Positions 50,456 to 60,760 of a DNA stretch of 64,000 nt are shown piece by piece. A program made the translations under genes and the position numbers. Positions within the stretch are counted from its first letter, which is position 1, and every line of letters starts with the position of its first letter. Source of the stretch: Candidatus Saccharimonadota bacterium (GTDB taxonomy: Bacteria; Patescibacteriota; Saccharimonadia; Saccharimonadales; Saccharimonadaceae); the NCBI GenBank assembly GCA_017437945.1, contig JAFRWP010000005.1, positions 62,001 to 126,000 on the forward strand. Reading direction: 5' to 3'. The notes beneath the pieces were generated by a model. The model worked only from the letters and a program-made list of their open reading frames with translations, had not been told where the DNA came from and ran no database searches.

Positions 50456-51823
50456 TTATTCCCAATTTACTGCGCCAATTGTGTCTGGATATGCCGTAAT
50501 CCAGGTTTGGCCACGATTTAATAATATTTCTTCGTTGCTAGTTTTATTATAAAACTTTAATGGATCGGCTGGGCCGTTTCGGCGCCAAGTCGCGGCAGTA
50601 ACAGTGCCGTCTTGGAATACGAACGCTTCTCCTTCGCCGTATGTGACATGGTCGGTATAACCGTTTACGTCCTGGGCGCGCGGGATAACGTGTACTTTCA
50701 TAGCGATTACAACAGTTGGGGCAATTTGAATTCTCTGCCCGTTTTCTTCTTTATCATAGTGGGCGCCGCCACGTTGATGTGAGCGAAGGTAAGTATTCGT
50801 GGTGGCGTTATAGTCGAAATGAGGATTGTAAGAGTTATCGCCGGAAAGCTTGATGTTGATTTTGGTTGCATCGCGCTTTTCTACTTCATTAATAGTGTCC
50901 GGCTGAATGCGCGCAAAAGATGCAAGGGTCGATGTTGTCCAACCTTTCTTGAAAGCGTATTCATCTAACCAGACAGAGCGAGAGTAGACATTGTGGGGAG
51001 CATAGCGACCTGGGCTAATTTTGCGCGAGGCATATTTGTTCATATTCCAGTCGGCATCCATCTCACGATAGCCACCACCCCTGAGTTCATTAATTGCATT
51101 AGTGGCGCCGCCAACATGGACATACATACAGTTGTACTGTTTTGCGAAATGCACAAAGGTTAAGCGAGCGCTGCGGAGAGGACCGATATAATTAGGCTTG
51201 TTAGCCTGGTATACGGCCATGAAACGCGAAATGCCCCCTTCGGCAATAGCTTCATAGACGATTTCGGCAGCACGGAGACCAGATTGTGGGCGCGCATCGA
51301 CGCTATTTTCAATCATGGCGCAGGTAATGCCAGCATTAGCATCAACTTTGTGGTCGATTTCGATGCCTGTAAGCGGAGCGTAGTAGAGGTTATCTGCGAC
51401 GGCCTCTTGGATTTTATTCTGCTCAATGACGTTAGTACTGGTGCTAGCTTTGAATAGTAATAATACCCCGATTACGGCTGCGGCAATAAGGAGAATGGCG
51501 AAAAAGATTTTGAGAATTGTCTTGAGAATCTTTTTGCAAGCCTTTTTCTTTTTGGCGGCCTTTTTCTTGGCCTTTTTGACGGATTTTTTAACTGGAACTT
51601 CTTCTTCGGATTCAACTTTGGAGTCGTTCAAAAAGTTCTCGATATCATCTTCTTCTCGTTCAATATCGAGTGTATCGTCTGGTTCTTTAGCGTCCTTCTT
51701 GATCGCGTTTTCTTTAGCAAACTCGCTATCTTTGTAGAGATTCACGAGAGTTTTATCTTCGTGCTCTTTGTCATGGACATAAACATGGCGGGTGCCTCGG
51801 TAAGGCTTCTTAAAACCATCCAT
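50456..51823 (-). CDS. Membrane-anchored DUF3048 (YerB-like) protein
   Basis: This 455-residue protein has a charged cytoplasmic N-terminus (about 90 residues with a Lys-rich patch), one membrane segment (about residues 98-120) and an outer DUF3048 domain: PLTGIEI, CAMIENSVDARPQSGLRAAEIVYEA (split), GGISRFMAVYQ, IGPLRSARLTFVHFAKQYNC and the HVGGATNA segment. YerB is a lipoprotein of unknown role in B. subtilis. The start ATG 51823 is 7 bases after a TGC-TATAAT, a leaderless arrangement. The frame to 51841 is rejected. Confidence 0.88.
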   Translation of the reverse strand: MDGFKKPYRGTRHVYVHDKEHEDKTLVNLYKDSEFAKENAIKKDAKEPDDTLDIEREEDDIENFLNDSKVESEEEVPVKKSVKKAKKKAAKKKKACKKILKTILKIFFAILLIAAAVIGVLLLFKASTSTNVIEQNKIQEAVADNLYYAPLTGIEIDHKVDANAGITCAMIENSVDARPQSGLRAAEIVYEAIAEGGISRFMAVYQANKPNYIGPLRSARLTFVHFAKQYNCMYVHVGGATNAINELRGGGYREMDADWNMNKYASRKISPGRYAPHNVYSRSVWLDEYAFKKGWTTSTLASFARIQPDTINEVEKRDATKINIKLSGDNSYNPHFDYNATTNTYLRSHQRGGAHYDKEENGQRIQIAPTVVIAMKVHVIPRAQDVNGYTDHVTYGEGEAFVFQDGTVTAATWRRNGPADPLKFYNKTSNEEILLNRGQTWITAYPDTIGAVNWE

Positions 51824-51829
51824 AGTATC

Positions 51830-51838
51830 ATTATAGCA
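51830..51838 (-). promoter_or_regulatory. Extended -10 promoter of the DUF3048 gene, leaderless
   Basis: On the minus strand TGC-TATAAT (51838-51830), 6 bases, then ATG 51823. Confidence 0.6.
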
Positions 51839-51860
51839 CAAGCGCTATCAATGAGTAATC

Positions 51861-53312
51861 TTAGTCACGGGCGAAAGCTGTAACGACGGCATTTAGGCGA
51901 GCGAGCGTGGCATTCTTGCCAATTACGCTTAGAGTGTCGTGCAGGGCTGGACTAAATGGCGCAAAACTGACGCTAAGACGAATTAGGCCGAAGAGCATCA
52001 TTGGCTTTTGGCCGGTCTCTTCGAGCAATTCATTAAGAGCGCTTTGAAGCTTTTCGGCTGTCCAATCTTCGATATCGGTCAGTTTGGCGACGGATTTTCT
52101 GAGCAAATCGCAAATTTCATGTTCGGAGAGTTTCTTGAGCGCCTTATTGTTAGTGATCATGTCCATGTCGACTTTTGGATCTTCAAAGAAATAGTTAGTC
52201 ATGGTCTTGAGGTCGCCTAAAGTTTTGAGGCGATCGTAGATGATACTGAAGATCTTAAACTTATACTCATCATCAAATGAGGCAGCGGCTTCTGGCCAGA
52301 ATCCCTCAGTGCGTTCGTAGAGAGCTTTAGCATCTTCGGCGAAGAGGCGGCGAATCCATTGACCATTAAGCCAGAGAAGCTTCTGCTCGTCATAGCGAGC
52401 ACCGGCGCGCTGAATGCGGGAGATGTCGAATTTTTCGATAAGGTCTTGCTTGCTGTAGATTTCCTGTTCGGTGCCATCGTTCCAGCCAAGGCAAGCGAGG
52501 AAATTAAGCATCGCTTCTGGCAGGATGCCATCGAGACGGTAGTCGTTGGCAGATTTGGCGCCATCGCGCTTCCCTAGCTTCTTATTGCCGCTTGGCGCAA
52601 GAATGTGCGGCAAGTGTACAAATTTTGGACGCTCTAAGCCGAAAGCTTCGTAGAGTTCAAGATAGTTGCCCATGCTTGGCAGATACTCTTGGCCACGCAA
52701 GACGTGCGTGACGCCCATGGTGGCATCGTCGACGATGTGGGCAAAGTTATAAGTCGGCAAACCGTCGGCCTTAATTAAAATAATGTCATCCTGAGTTTCT
52801 GGACCCATATGCAAGTCGCCATAAACTTCATCGTGGTAGGTGTAAGATTTTGGCTGGCTCTTTAAACGAAGCGGCATGCCGACTTCCCATTCGGGAGTTT
52901 TGTCTGGGCGATAATTGCGATAAAGGAAAGCTTGCTTATTCTTGTTGGCCTCTTCGCGATATTTAGCAACTTGCTCGCTTGGGGTTGGATCAGCGTAGGC
53001 GCGTCCTTTGGCGATAAGTTTTTTGGCCCATTCGTAGTAAATCTCTTTACGTTGAGTTTGATAATATGGACCATGGTCGCCACCTTTATCTGGACCTTCA
53101 TCCCAATCGAGGCCGAGCCACTTTAGGGTATCTTTAATGAGATCGGTCGCACCCTCAACATAGCGAGCCTGATCAGTGTCCTCGATGCGCAAAATGAATG
53201 TACCTTCTTCGCCCTGCTGCTTAGCGATGAGATATGGATAGATTGCCGAACGAACATTACCAATGTGAATATAGCCGGTCGGCGACGGCGCAAAACGAGT
53301 AACTGCTTTCAT
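51861..53312 (-). CDS. gltX: Glutamyl-tRNA synthetase
   Basis: GltX charges tRNA-Glu, of which two genes lie in this window. The 483-residue class I synthetase has RFAPSPTGYIHIGNVRSAIY (HIGH variant HIGN), EDTDQARYVEGA and the KMSKS-type KLGKRDG. The anticodon-binding helical C-domain is present (about residues 330-483). TGT-TATAAT ends 8 bases before the ATG, a leaderless arrangement. Confidence 0.96.
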   Translation of the reverse strand: MKAVTRFAPSPTGYIHIGNVRSAIYPYLIAKQQGEEGTFILRIEDTDQARYVEGATDLIKDTLKWLGLDWDEGPDKGGDHGPYYQTQRKEIYYEWAKKLIAKGRAYADPTPSEQVAKYREEANKNKQAFLYRNYRPDKTPEWEVGMPLRLKSQPKSYTYHDEVYGDLHMGPETQDDIILIKADGLPTYNFAHIVDDATMGVTHVLRGQEYLPSMGNYLELYEAFGLERPKFVHLPHILAPSGNKKLGKRDGAKSANDYRLDGILPEAMLNFLACLGWNDGTEQEIYSKQDLIEKFDISRIQRAGARYDEQKLLWLNGQWIRRLFAEDAKALYERTEGFWPEAAASFDDEYKFKIFSIIYDRLKTLGDLKTMTNYFFEDPKVDMDMITNNKALKKLSEHEICDLLRKSVAKLTDIEDWTAEKLQSALNELLEETGQKPMMLFGLIRLSVSFAPFSPALHDTLSVIGKNATLARLNAVVTAFARD

Positions 53313-53361
53313 AAGATATATTATAACATAAAAATCCGCACCACGTAGGTGCGGACTGGGG

Positions 53362-53682
53362 TCAGCGTCGCATCATCCTGCGATGATACTCACGCTTGCG
53401 GGTGGTAGTCGAGCTTTCCGTTTGGCCTTTGGGGCCATTCTTTTTGTTACCATCATCGTCTTCAGACTCTTTCAAGTCGAATGTAATGGGGTCCTCCGGC
53501 ATAATCGCTACTGGCTTCGGTATGGGGTTCGGCTCCTCTCTTTCCGGCTTAGGGATGAAATATGGCCCTTGCCCTTCAAACTCTACGGTCTGGACGTTGA
53601 TGGCGTCCGCTTCTCCGTAGATGAAGAAGATGAACACGAGAGTAACCAAGAGTGCAGCGAGTGTTCGTAATGAACTGCTCAA
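53362..53682 (-). CDS. Small secreted or anchored Pro/Glu-rich protein
   Basis: This 106-residue protein probably starts at TTG 53682, because AGGAGG lies 8 bases upstream; an in-frame GTG at 53691 is too close to that site. One hydrophobic segment (LAALLVTLVFIFFIYG) acts as signal or anchor, followed by a Pro-rich stretch (FIPKPEREEPNPIPKP) and an acidic/basic tail (EDDDGNKKNGPKGQ, RKREYHRRMMRR). Unknown family. Confidence 0.65.
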   Translation of the reverse strand: MSSSLRTLAALLVTLVFIFFIYGEADAINVQTVEFEGQGPYFIPKPEREEPNPIPKPVAIMPEDPITFDLKESEDDDGNKKNGPKGQTESSTTTRKREYHRRMMRR

Positions 53683-53757
53683 TAATAACACCTCCTAAAA
53701 ATACTTCTCGGGGATTTGCTGAGATTTTTTAATTGTAAGTTTTTAGAAGCGTCCCTG

Positions 53758-54306
53758 TCAAGCGTCAGCTTTGAGCTTGGAATAAACAATTACATCATGG
53801 ACGCCGTCAGGTAATTCGAGATAACCGCGGAGAGTGCCCTCTTCGGTGAAGTTCAGGCGTTTGGCTACATTAACGGATGCAGTATTGTCCGTACAGGCTA
53901 AGATGGCGACGCGATTAATGTTGAGTTTTTCGAGAGCGTACTTGGTCATTGCGGCAGCGGCGCGGGTTACGATACCCTTTCCGGTGAATTCTTCACCAAG
54001 CCAGTAACCGAGCTCGACGCGATGATTCTCCTCGGAAACATTATTGAAGTCGATCGAACCAGCAAGCTGATCTTTGTAGTAAATATCGTAGGAAAATGCT
54101 ATGCCGTTATCGAATTTCTCAATTTCAGAATCGGTATAGTTATACATATCATCGATTTCGTGATAGAAATCTGCCCATGGCAGCCACGGTAATAAGTGGT
54201 CGTGGTTAGCAATGATGAGGTCAAATTTTTCTTGCGCGTTTTCGCGGCTTAAACGGCGTAAAGTAATGTCTTTATCTACTTCTATAAATGCATCTGCGTG
54301 TATCAT
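53758..54306 (-). CDS. RimL/RimJ-type GNAT acetyltransferase
   Basis: This 182-residue acetyl-CoA-dependent N-acetyltransferase resembles those that modify ribosomal protein N-termini or small molecules. Features: ITLRRLSRENAQEKFDLI, ELGYWLGEEFTGKGIVTRAAAAM (acetyl-CoA loop) and CTDNTASVNVAKRLNFTEEGTLR. AAGGA precedes the ATG. It follows mscS by 2 bases in the same direction. Confidence 0.9.
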   Translation of the reverse strand: MIHADAFIEVDKDITLRRLSRENAQEKFDLIIANHDHLLPWLPWADFYHEIDDMYNYTDSEIEKFDNGIAFSYDIYYKDQLAGSIDFNNVSEENHRVELGYWLGEEFTGKGIVTRAAAAMTKYALEKLNINRVAILACTDNTASVNVAKRLNFTEEGTLRGYLELPDGVHDVIVYSKLKADA

Positions 54307-54308
54307 AT

Positions 54309-55091
54309 TTAATCCTTCTTTTCGTGAATATCAATTTGTGGGTATGGTATGGAAACTTTGTGCTCTTCTAGTACTTCTAGTACAAGGTGACGGACGGCGC
54401 GCTTTGCTTGAATGCGGCGTTTTGGGTTAGAACTGCCGAATAGTTTGTAGTCGATGCTAGATTGAGAGAACTCGTCAACGCCGACGTATTCGAGTTCGCT
54501 GACATCATCGAGTTTCTGAGCGCGCTCGGCGATTTCATTCATAATCTCTTCAGCTTTTTTAAGCTTTAGGTCGTACGGTAGCGGTACGATGATGCCGAAC
54601 TTAACTCCGGCTTTCGATGCGCGTTCAATATTGCGGTTAGCAATTGTGACGACATTACCGGTGGCGGCATCGCGGATTTTGGTGGAACGAATGCCAACGC
54701 TCATGACGGTGCCGGTTATATCGCCAATTGTGACGGTCTCGCCAACTTCATAGTAATCATCGGAAATGATACTAATGCCGCGGATGACATCTTTAAGAGT
54801 ATCCTGAACGGCAAGACCGATGATGACGGAAGCGATGCCTAGGCCTGCAATGAGGTTCGATACGTCGACGCCGTTGATTTGAAGAATGATTAGGAAGACG
54901 ACCGTGAAGAATAGCGTGCGAAAGAAGCTGCCGATCATAGTTAGGAAGGTGCTGCTGCGATTATTCTTCTGGATGCCGAGAATGCGTTTAGCTGGACGGC
55001 GCAAGACGAGATAAACAAGGACAGCAATGAGAATGACAGCAATGGTCGAGACGATGTTTTTGATAGGTAAATTTTTGAAAAATTCTTCCAT
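54309..55091 (-). CDS. mscS: Small-conductance mechanosensitive channel (MscS family)
   Basis: This 260-residue membrane channel opens on hypo-osmotic shock. Two or three hydrophobic helices (residues 13-31, 55-80 and about 82-100) lead to the pore helix region LIAGLGIASVIIGLAVQD and the beta domain with DDYYEVGETVTIGDITGTVMSVGIRSTKI (split), typical of MscS. AAAGGAG lies upstream of the ATG and it is 10 bases after uvrB, so it is probably in the same operon. Confidence 0.93.
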   Translation of the reverse strand: MEEFFKNLPIKNIVSTIAVILIAVLVYLVLRRPAKRILGIQKNNRSSTFLTMIGSFFRTLFFTVVFLIILQINGVDVSNLIAGLGIASVIIGLAVQDTLKDVIRGISIISDDYYEVGETVTIGDITGTVMSVGIRSTKIRDAATGNVVTIANRNIERASKAGVKFGIIVPLPYDLKLKKAEEIMNEIAERAQKLDDVSELEYVGVDEFSQSSIDYKLFGSSNPKRRIQAKRAVRHLVLEVLEEHKVSIPYPQIDIHEKKD

Positions 55092-55100
55092 ATTTCTCCT

Positions 55101-57071
55101 TTATTTATGCTCGAGGGCAGTTTTAATATCTTCGATTTGATCACGCAGTTCGGCGGCGCGCTCGAATTCGAGGTTGGCGGCGGCAAGTTGCATTTGTGAT
55201 GTAAGCTCTTTCACGATGGTTGGTAGCTCTTCGCGCGGAATCTTGCGTAGATCGAGCTTCTTACTCTTCTCTTTTTCTGGGATGATGGCGCGGAGGCCTT
55301 GGCCGATTTCCTTAGCAACCGATTTCGGTGTAATGTTGTGCTCTTCGTTGTATTTTTGCTGAATCTCGCGACGGCGATAAGTTTCCTCAATAGCGCGTTG
55401 CATGCTGCCGGTCATACCATCAGCGTACATAATGACTTTACCTTCGACGTGACGAGCGGCACGGCCAATGGTCTGAATGAGGGCCGACTCGGAACGGAGG
55501 AAGCCTTCTTTATCTGCATCAAGGATGGCAACGAGCGAAACTTCTGGCAGGTCGAGGCCTTCGCGAAGTAGGTTGATGCCGACGAGGACATCATAAGTGC
55601 CGTTACGTAAATCGCGAAGAATGTCGCCGCGTTCAAGCGTATCAATATCGCTATGGATATATGCGGTTTTAACTCCGAGCTCGATGAGATGTTCGGATAA
55701 ATCTTCAGCCATGCGTTTAGTGAGCGTAGTGACGAGTACGCGTTGGCCTTTGACGATGCGCTCATCAATTTCCTCAACAAGATCATCAATCTGGTTTTCG
55801 CTTGGTCGGACTTCGATTTCCGGATCAAGCAATCCGGTTGGGCGAATAACCTGTTGAGCCGGAGATGGACTATGAGCAAGCTCGTATTCTCCTGGAGTAG
55901 CCGAGACATAAATAATCTGATTAATATGGCGATTGAACTCTTCGAAGGTAAGCGGGCGGTTGTCGAGAGCACTTGGTAAACGGAATCCGTATTCAACGAG
56001 TGTCTCCTTGCGGGCGTGGTCGCCATTAAACATGCCGCGAATTTGCGGTAAGGTCATGTGCGACTCGTCCACCATTATTAGGAAATCTTCTGGGAAAAAG
56101 TCAAGGAGAGTTGATGGCGGTTGCCCAATCAAGCGGCCTTCAAGATGGCGAGAATAGTTTTCGATGCCTTTGACGAAGCCGGTCTGTTCGAGCATTTCGA
56201 GGTCATATTTGACGCGTTGGCTGAGACGCTGGGCTTCAAGGTATTTTTCATGTTGATTAAAGAATTCTAAGCGATCCTTAAACTCGGCGCGGATATTATC
56301 TAACGCTCGGTCGAGCGATTCTTTCGGCGTGGCATAGTGGGTATTCGGGAAGATGCCAATTTCTTCTGGCTCAGAGATTACTTCGGCGGTTAATGGATTG
56401 ATGACTTTTATGTGCTCTATGCCGTCAAAACCGAACTCGATGCGATAGGCGTGTTCGCCGGAGGCCGGAAATACGTCAATGACGTCGCCGCGAACTCGGA
56501 AATTACCGCGTTCGAAAGCAATGTCGTTGCGATGGTATTGAATCTCTGTAAGTGTATGGATGAAAGCGTTCTGGTCGTACATTTGACCACGAGCAATACG
56601 AATGGCCATTTTACGGTAGTTCTCAGGAGAGCCAATGCCGTAGATACATGATACGGATGCCACAATCAAGGTGTCACGGCGCGTGAGTAGTGCCTCGGTG
56701 GCGCCGTGGCGGAGGCGGTCAATCTCTTCGTTGATGGCACTATCTTTTTCAATATAGGTATCAGTGCTGGCGATGTAGGCCTCAGGCTGATAATAGTCAA
56801 AGTAGCTGACGAAATAATGGACTTCATTTTCTGGGAAGAATTCACGGAATTCGGAATAGAGCTGAGCGGCCAAAGTTTTGTTATGAGCCAGTACTAGAGT
56901 AGGACGATTGTATTGCGCGATGATATTTGCCATCGTGAAAGTCTTGCCAGAGCCAGTAACACCGAGCAGCGTTTGCTCACGGGTGCCCTGGCGGAGCCCA
57001 TTCATGAGTGTATCGATGGCTTGCGGTTGGTCGCCGGTTGGCTGGTATTTGCTATGTAATTTAAAATCCAT
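55101..57071 (-). CDS. uvrB: Excinuclease ABC subunit B
   Basis: UvrB loads at DNA damage found by UvrA and prepares incision by UvrC. The 656-residue protein has [14 protein letters not shown] (Walker A), the beta-hairpin region [26 protein letters not shown] (DESH box), helicase motifs through [21 protein letters not shown] and a C-terminal UVR domain ([19 protein letters not shown]). I take ATG 57071 (overlapping the previous stop as TAATG) because it gives the conserved start [15 protein letters not shown]. Confidence 0.97.
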   Translation of the reverse strand: MDFKLHSKYQPTGDQPQAIDTLMNGLRQGTREQTLLGVTGSGKTFTMANIIAQYNRPTLVLAHNKTLAAQLYSEFREFFPENEVHYFVSYFDYYQPEAYIASTDTYIEKDSAINEEIDRLRHGATEALLTRRDTLIVASVSCIYGIGSPENYRKMAIRIARGQMYDQNAFIHTLTEIQYHRNDIAFERGNFRVRGDVIDVFPASGEHAYRIEFGFDGIEHIKVINPLTAEVISEPEEIGIFPNTHYATPKESLDRALDNIRAEFKDRLEFFNQHEKYLEAQRLSQRVKYDLEMLEQTGFVKGIENYSRHLEGRLIGQPPSTLLDFFPEDFLIMVDESHMTLPQIRGMFNGDHARKETLVEYGFRLPSALDNRPLTFEEFNRHINQIIYVSATPGEYELAHSPSPAQQVIRPTGLLDPEIEVRPSENQIDDLVEEIDERIVKGQRVLVTTLTKRMAEDLSEHLIELGVKTAYIHSDIDTLERGDILRDLRNGTYDVLVGINLLREGLDLPEVSLVAILDADKEGFLRSESALIQTIGRAARHVEGKVIMYADGMTGSMQRAIEETYRRREIQQKYNEEHNITPKSVAKEIGQGLRAIIPEKEKSKKLDLRKIPREELPTIVKELTSQMQLAAANLEFERAAELRDQIEDIKTALEHK

Positions 57072-57628
57072 TACTTGCCTTCTATCCACGGATCATTGGC
57101 GGCTTTTTTCTTAGCTTGCGATTTCTTCGCAGATTGCTGATGCTTTTTTATATAGCTGATTGCTTCGTCGTCGTTAATAAAGGCAGCCGATGCAAAGTTA
57201 ATGCGCTTGGCGTCCCAGGTGCTGTTTTCAAAAGCCATGATAGTGAGATTAATTGGTAGGAACATTGGCGTAAACACCGAGAATAACGTGCTCTTGCTTA
57301 GCCCTTCACAAAGGCGGACTACAAGGATGATGAGTAAGATGATGAATGCTGGAGGAAAGATGATGGTGAGGATCCACCATGGGTTTACGCCAGTTTCGCG
57401 GCAAAGGAGATAGATGTTATAGATAGGAATGAGGCCTTCCCAGCCCTTGCGGCCAAGTTTCTTGGCGATTTTCCAAAGATCAACGAATAGGAGAATAATT
57501 ATTGGAATAACAAAAAGGGCAATAATCGTCGCTAGTACTCCGATGATGACGAAAACTAAATCATTTATTTCGTATACCGTCCCGTCCATCACGAAAGTTC
57601 GAGCAAAGATGTTTAATAGTGGCATCAT
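57071..57628 (-). CDS. DUF5684-type membrane protein
   Basis: This 185-residue protein has three or four membrane segments: [16 protein letters not shown] and its continuation, then [19 protein letters not shown] (the GxxGWxxLIPIYN pattern of DUF5684), then [20 protein letters not shown] basic cytoplasmic tail follows ([19 protein letters not shown]). The frame extends upstream to 57787, but GGAG lies 6 bases before ATG 57628, which is my choice. It overlaps uvrB by one base and follows murD, so it is in that operon. Function unknown. Confidence 0.78.
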   Translation of the reverse strand: MMPLLNIFARTFVMDGTVYEINDLVFVIIGVLATIIALFVIPIIILLFVDLWKIAKKLGRKGWEGLIPIYNIYLLCRETGVNPWWILTIIFPPAFIILLIILVVRLCEGLSKSTLFSVFTPMFLPINLTIMAFENSTWDAKRINFASAAFINDDEAISYIKKHQQSAKKSQAKKKAANDPWIEGK

Positions 57629-57644
57629 ATCATTCTCCTTTTTA

Positions 57645-58931
57645 TTATTTCCCGTATTGTTGAACCAGTCTGCAGAAGTCGTTACCGCGTTCCTCGAAGT
57701 TTTTGTAGGAGTTGTAGCTGGCGGCCGCTGGCGATAGCAGGCAGGTGTGGCCTCCGGCGGTAACTTCGTAGGCGGTGCGTACGGCAACTTCCATGTTGTC
57801 GACTGGCATCAGTATTTGAGAATGCGGAGCTTCGTTAAAAATGCGTTCAAATGGTTCAATAGTGTTTGGTAAAAGCAGGACGTTACGAATGGACGTTCCG
57901 CGAATAAACTCTACGAGGACGTGGTAGTCCAGGCCACGGTCCATGCCGCCAAGAATAATCGTATCGACGTTGCCGATGGCCTTAATGGCGCTAATGACCG
58001 CTTCTTGGGCGGTGGCAATGGAATCGTTGTAGAATTTGATGCCCTTATATTCGCCTACGTATTCAAGGCGATGCGGTAGGCCGCGGAAGGTTTCTACGGC
58101 TTTAAGGGCGTCATCTTCGGTTACGCCGCAAGCTTCACAGGCAGCTACAGCGGCGAGGATATCGTAATAATTGTGCTCGCCGATGAGACTGGTTTTAATA
58201 ACTTTACGCGGAATATTTATATCATGGTAGATATTAATTTTGCGAACCGGCAATTCGTCGATTTCGGCATGGTCGGTGTGCTGAAAAATGTCACCATATA
58301 TTAATAGATCGTCTTTGCCCTGGTGACGAAAGATGTTTTTCTTAGCGTTGAAATAGCCTTCCGGAGTAGTGTAGTGATCGAAATGCTCCTCGTAAATATT
58401 GAGTAATAAGGCGATATGTGGACTGGCCTGAACAAATTCGAGCTGATGGCTGGACATTTCAAAAACTACGATTGTGTCACGATCGAGATCGTTGATGATG
58501 TCAAAACATGGGCGACCAATGTTGCCAACCAGGATGGCATCTTTATGACAATTATGCAGTATATGATATATTAACGACGAAGTTGTGCTCTTCCCCTTGG
58601 TGCCAGTGATGCCTATGACGAGGTTCTTCGTGAAGCGTAAGAACAGATCCGTTAATGAAGTAATTTTAGCTTTCTGTTCGTCGTCGAGGTAATCCTTAAT
58701 GACGACACCTGGGGACTTAATTACGATATCGTATTCTTTACAGGCGTCTAGGTAATCGTCACCCCAGTAAGTATGGACATTGTCGATTAATAGCTCGTCT
58801 CTGGCGGCTACGGCAAAATCGGCGCCGGGCAAATTTTGCTGGATGAACTCTACTGCGCTTTTGCCCTCGCGGCCGTAACCTAAAACGAGGATGCTTTTGT
58901 CTTTGAGATAGTCGATGATATCTTGTTTCAT
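57645..58931 (-). CDS. murD: UDP-MurNAc-L-alanine:glutamate ligase MurD (MurD2 type, by context)
   Basis: This 428-residue Mur ligase adds glutamate to UDP-MurNAc-L-Ala. The ATP loop GITGTKGKSTTSSLIYHIL, the NIYEEHFDHY segment and NDSIATAQEAVISAIK are typical of MurD. Being next to murL, it probably adds L-Glu (as MurD2 of Xanthomonas does) instead of D-Glu; this is inference from the neighbour. The ATG is separated from the murL stop by one base, so the pair is co-translated. Confidence 0.93.
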   Translation of the reverse strand: MKQDIIDYLKDKSILVLGYGREGKSAVEFIQQNLPGADFAVAARDELLIDNVHTYWGDDYLDACKEYDIVIKSPGVVIKDYLDDEQKAKITSLTDLFLRFTKNLVIGITGTKGKSTTSSLIYHILHNCHKDAILVGNIGRPCFDIINDLDRDTIVVFEMSSHQLEFVQASPHIALLLNIYEEHFDHYTTPEGYFNAKKNIFRHQGKDDLLIYGDIFQHTDHAEIDELPVRKINIYHDINIPRKVIKTSLIGEHNYYDILAAVAACEACGVTEDDALKAVETFRGLPHRLEYVGEYKGIKFYNDSIATAQEAVISAIKAIGNVDTIILGGMDRGLDYHVLVEFIRGTSIRNVLLLPNTIEPFERIFNEAPHSQILMPVDNMEVAVRTAYEVTAGGHTCLLSPAAASYNSYKNFEERGNDFCRLVQQYGK

Positions 58932-58932
58932 A

Positions 58933-60312
58933 TTAGAGATTCATTATTAATGGTAAATAGTTTTCTGGGATAAAGTGTTCGGGGTTGTAATAGCTGGCTA
59001 CGCCTTGGCCATAACCTGGGCGAAGGTAGTTGTCTTTATACCATTGAAGCAATGCCGGCATCGGGTCTTCGTTGGCGATGGTTTTGCGGATGGCTAGCTC
59101 TAGCGAGTAGTTGATTTCTTCACGGGTGCCGACGCATTCGAATGGCTTTGTCGTGTCTGGATCAATTAAACCAACGAAGATGTTGTAAAGATCTTTGTTG
59201 TCGAGCAAATTGCCACCGAAGATATTATCAAGCTTGTCTTGAGTGACAAATGGATAAAGCATGATGTAGACATAAAGACATTTGGCGCAGTGACCACACC
59301 ACTTATTCTCTTTAGTTCCGACATTGCAAGAACGGAAGACTGTGAGGTAGACTGGTTTGCGCAGGAAGCGCTGAATGATGCCAAACTCATTGAGGCAGCG
59401 TAAGAGGCTAAAATATTGGATTTGCGGCGTAAAGTATCGATTGCAGTAATTGCGGAAGTCGGATTCGAACTCGAAACTCTTGGAGTATTGATGATTAATG
59501 TGGGTGCCGGCGATGTTACCTTCGTTAGCGCTGGCCTCATTAGACAAGACAATGTAGGCTTTGCGTTTGAGATAGGCTACGATGTAGCTTGCGAAAGCTA
59601 GGCCGGACGAGAATGGCACGTGGCCGTTATAGTAGCCCTGCTGATTGAGCTCGAGTAGCAGTGGGTCGATAGTTAAATTAAAGTTGGCAATATCGCCAAC
59701 GCGGTAGCCGGCGGCTTTAATGCAATCCATCGCGGCGGCGTTTTCCGGGTAAAGACTGCGATTATATTGGAAGCACAGGTTTTGGTCGTGCATCGAGGAA
59801 AGCGCCTCCAGTGTTACGACAGAATCTTTGCCGCCACCAACTGGTATGAGGTTGCCTTCAAATTTGTCCTGGATCTGGAATTTCGGAACGGTTTTGCCCT
59901 CAGAATTCGGACACTCAATCGTCATAAATTCTTCATAAGTAAACGGCAGGTTGTTGATATAGAGGAATTCGCCGAGGCCATAGAAGAAGAGTTTCTTGAA
60001 GAATACTTTTTGCTCTTCGTCGATAAAACCGGCTTTGATGACGAATTTTGGTGCGACGGTCAATTTGTAATAGTTGATAGCATTAATAATGCCAAAGTGG
60101 AAAAGCAGATATTTTAAGAAGTCTTCGTTAAAATCCGATTCCTCCGAGGAGGCGATAGGAATATCGACAGTCGGCTTGAAGGTGTGCTCCCCGAGCGTGT
60201 AAGTATAAGTGACATGTAGACCCGTCATGCCGAGCTCGTATTCGAACGAATCAAACACGAATTCAGGATATTTGTTGCGAAAAGAAAGATTGTCGCGTGT
60301 GCTATCTATCAT
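58933..60312 (-). CDS. murL: UDP-MurNAc-L-Ala-L-Glu epimerase MurL
   Basis: This 459-residue protein has the ATP-pyrophosphatase-like loop IPVGGGKDSVVTLEAL near residues 155-170, and Cys pairs in CNVGTKENKWCGHCAKCLY. Size, the GGGKDS motif and the adjacent murD match MurL, which epimerises the terminal L-Glu of UDP-MurNAc-L-Ala-L-Glu to D-Glu in Xanthomonas. If correct, this organism can make the D-Glu of its wall without a glutamate racemase. TATAAT is 7 bases before the ATG, suggesting a leaderless message. Confidence 0.85.
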   Translation of the reverse strand: MIDSTRDNLSFRNKYPEFVFDSFEYELGMTGLHVTYTYTLGEHTFKPTVDIPIASSEESDFNEDFLKYLLFHFGIINAINYYKLTVAPKFVIKAGFIDEEQKVFFKKLFFYGLGEFLYINNLPFTYEEFMTIECPNSEGKTVPKFQIQDKFEGNLIPVGGGKDSVVTLEALSSMHDQNLCFQYNRSLYPENAAAMDCIKAAGYRVGDIANFNLTIDPLLLELNQQGYYNGHVPFSSGLAFASYIVAYLKRKAYIVLSNEASANEGNIAGTHINHQYSKSFEFESDFRNYCNRYFTPQIQYFSLLRCLNEFGIIQRFLRKPVYLTVFRSCNVGTKENKWCGHCAKCLYVYIMLYPFVTQDKLDNIFGGNLLDNKDLYNIFVGLIDPDTTKPFECVGTREEINYSLELAIRKTIANEDPMPALLQWYKDNYLRPGYGQGVASYYNPEHFIPENYLPLIMNL

Positions 60313-60319
60313 AATCTAA

Positions 60320-60760
60320 TTATAACCCATATTTTTTCGAGAATTCTTGATATGCTTTTTCGCGGTCGATGCCGTTCAAATACTTCGCAATAATGCGTAG
60401 GCGTGCGAGCTCTTCGACGGTGTAGTCGAAGCATTCCATTAGCTCGGCATCGCTGGCTTTATCGCCAAGCATGTCTTCGGCTTCAATGAGTGCGTCGACG
60501 GCTTCGAAATTTTCGTCAGATAATTCGTAATCTTCGCGATTCCCGGGGTCAAAGATAAAATTATGGACAAGATGTCTGATGTATAAATCAAGTCGGCCGT
60601 TTCGCCAAATATCCATGTCGGGCTTTTTCTTGTATTCGGCTATTAGTTCTTTGGCGCGTTCAAGCGCGGGCTCAATCAGTACATCGGGTGCGAATTTTTT
60701 GCCCGCGTAAGCAATGGTTATACGGATAACTTTGCGCAATATTTCCTGATCACTCTCCAT
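60320..60760 (-). CDS. Unknown acidic helical protein
   Basis: This 146-residue protein is soluble, helical and rich in Glu, Asp, Lys and Arg (LIEPALERAKELIAEYKKK, NGRLDLYIRHLVHNFIFD). I recognise no family. It is divergent from uvrA with a 37-base gap that carries both promoters, and upstream of murL on the same strand with a 7-base gap. TATAAT ends 7 bases before the ATG, a leaderless arrangement. Confidence 0.72.
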   Translation of the reverse strand: MESDQEILRKVIRITIAYAGKKFAPDVLIEPALERAKELIAEYKKKPDMDIWRNGRLDLYIRHLVHNFIFDPGNREDYELSDENFEAVDALIEAEDMLGDKASDAELMECFDYTVEELARLRIIAKYLNGIDREKAYQEFSKKYGL

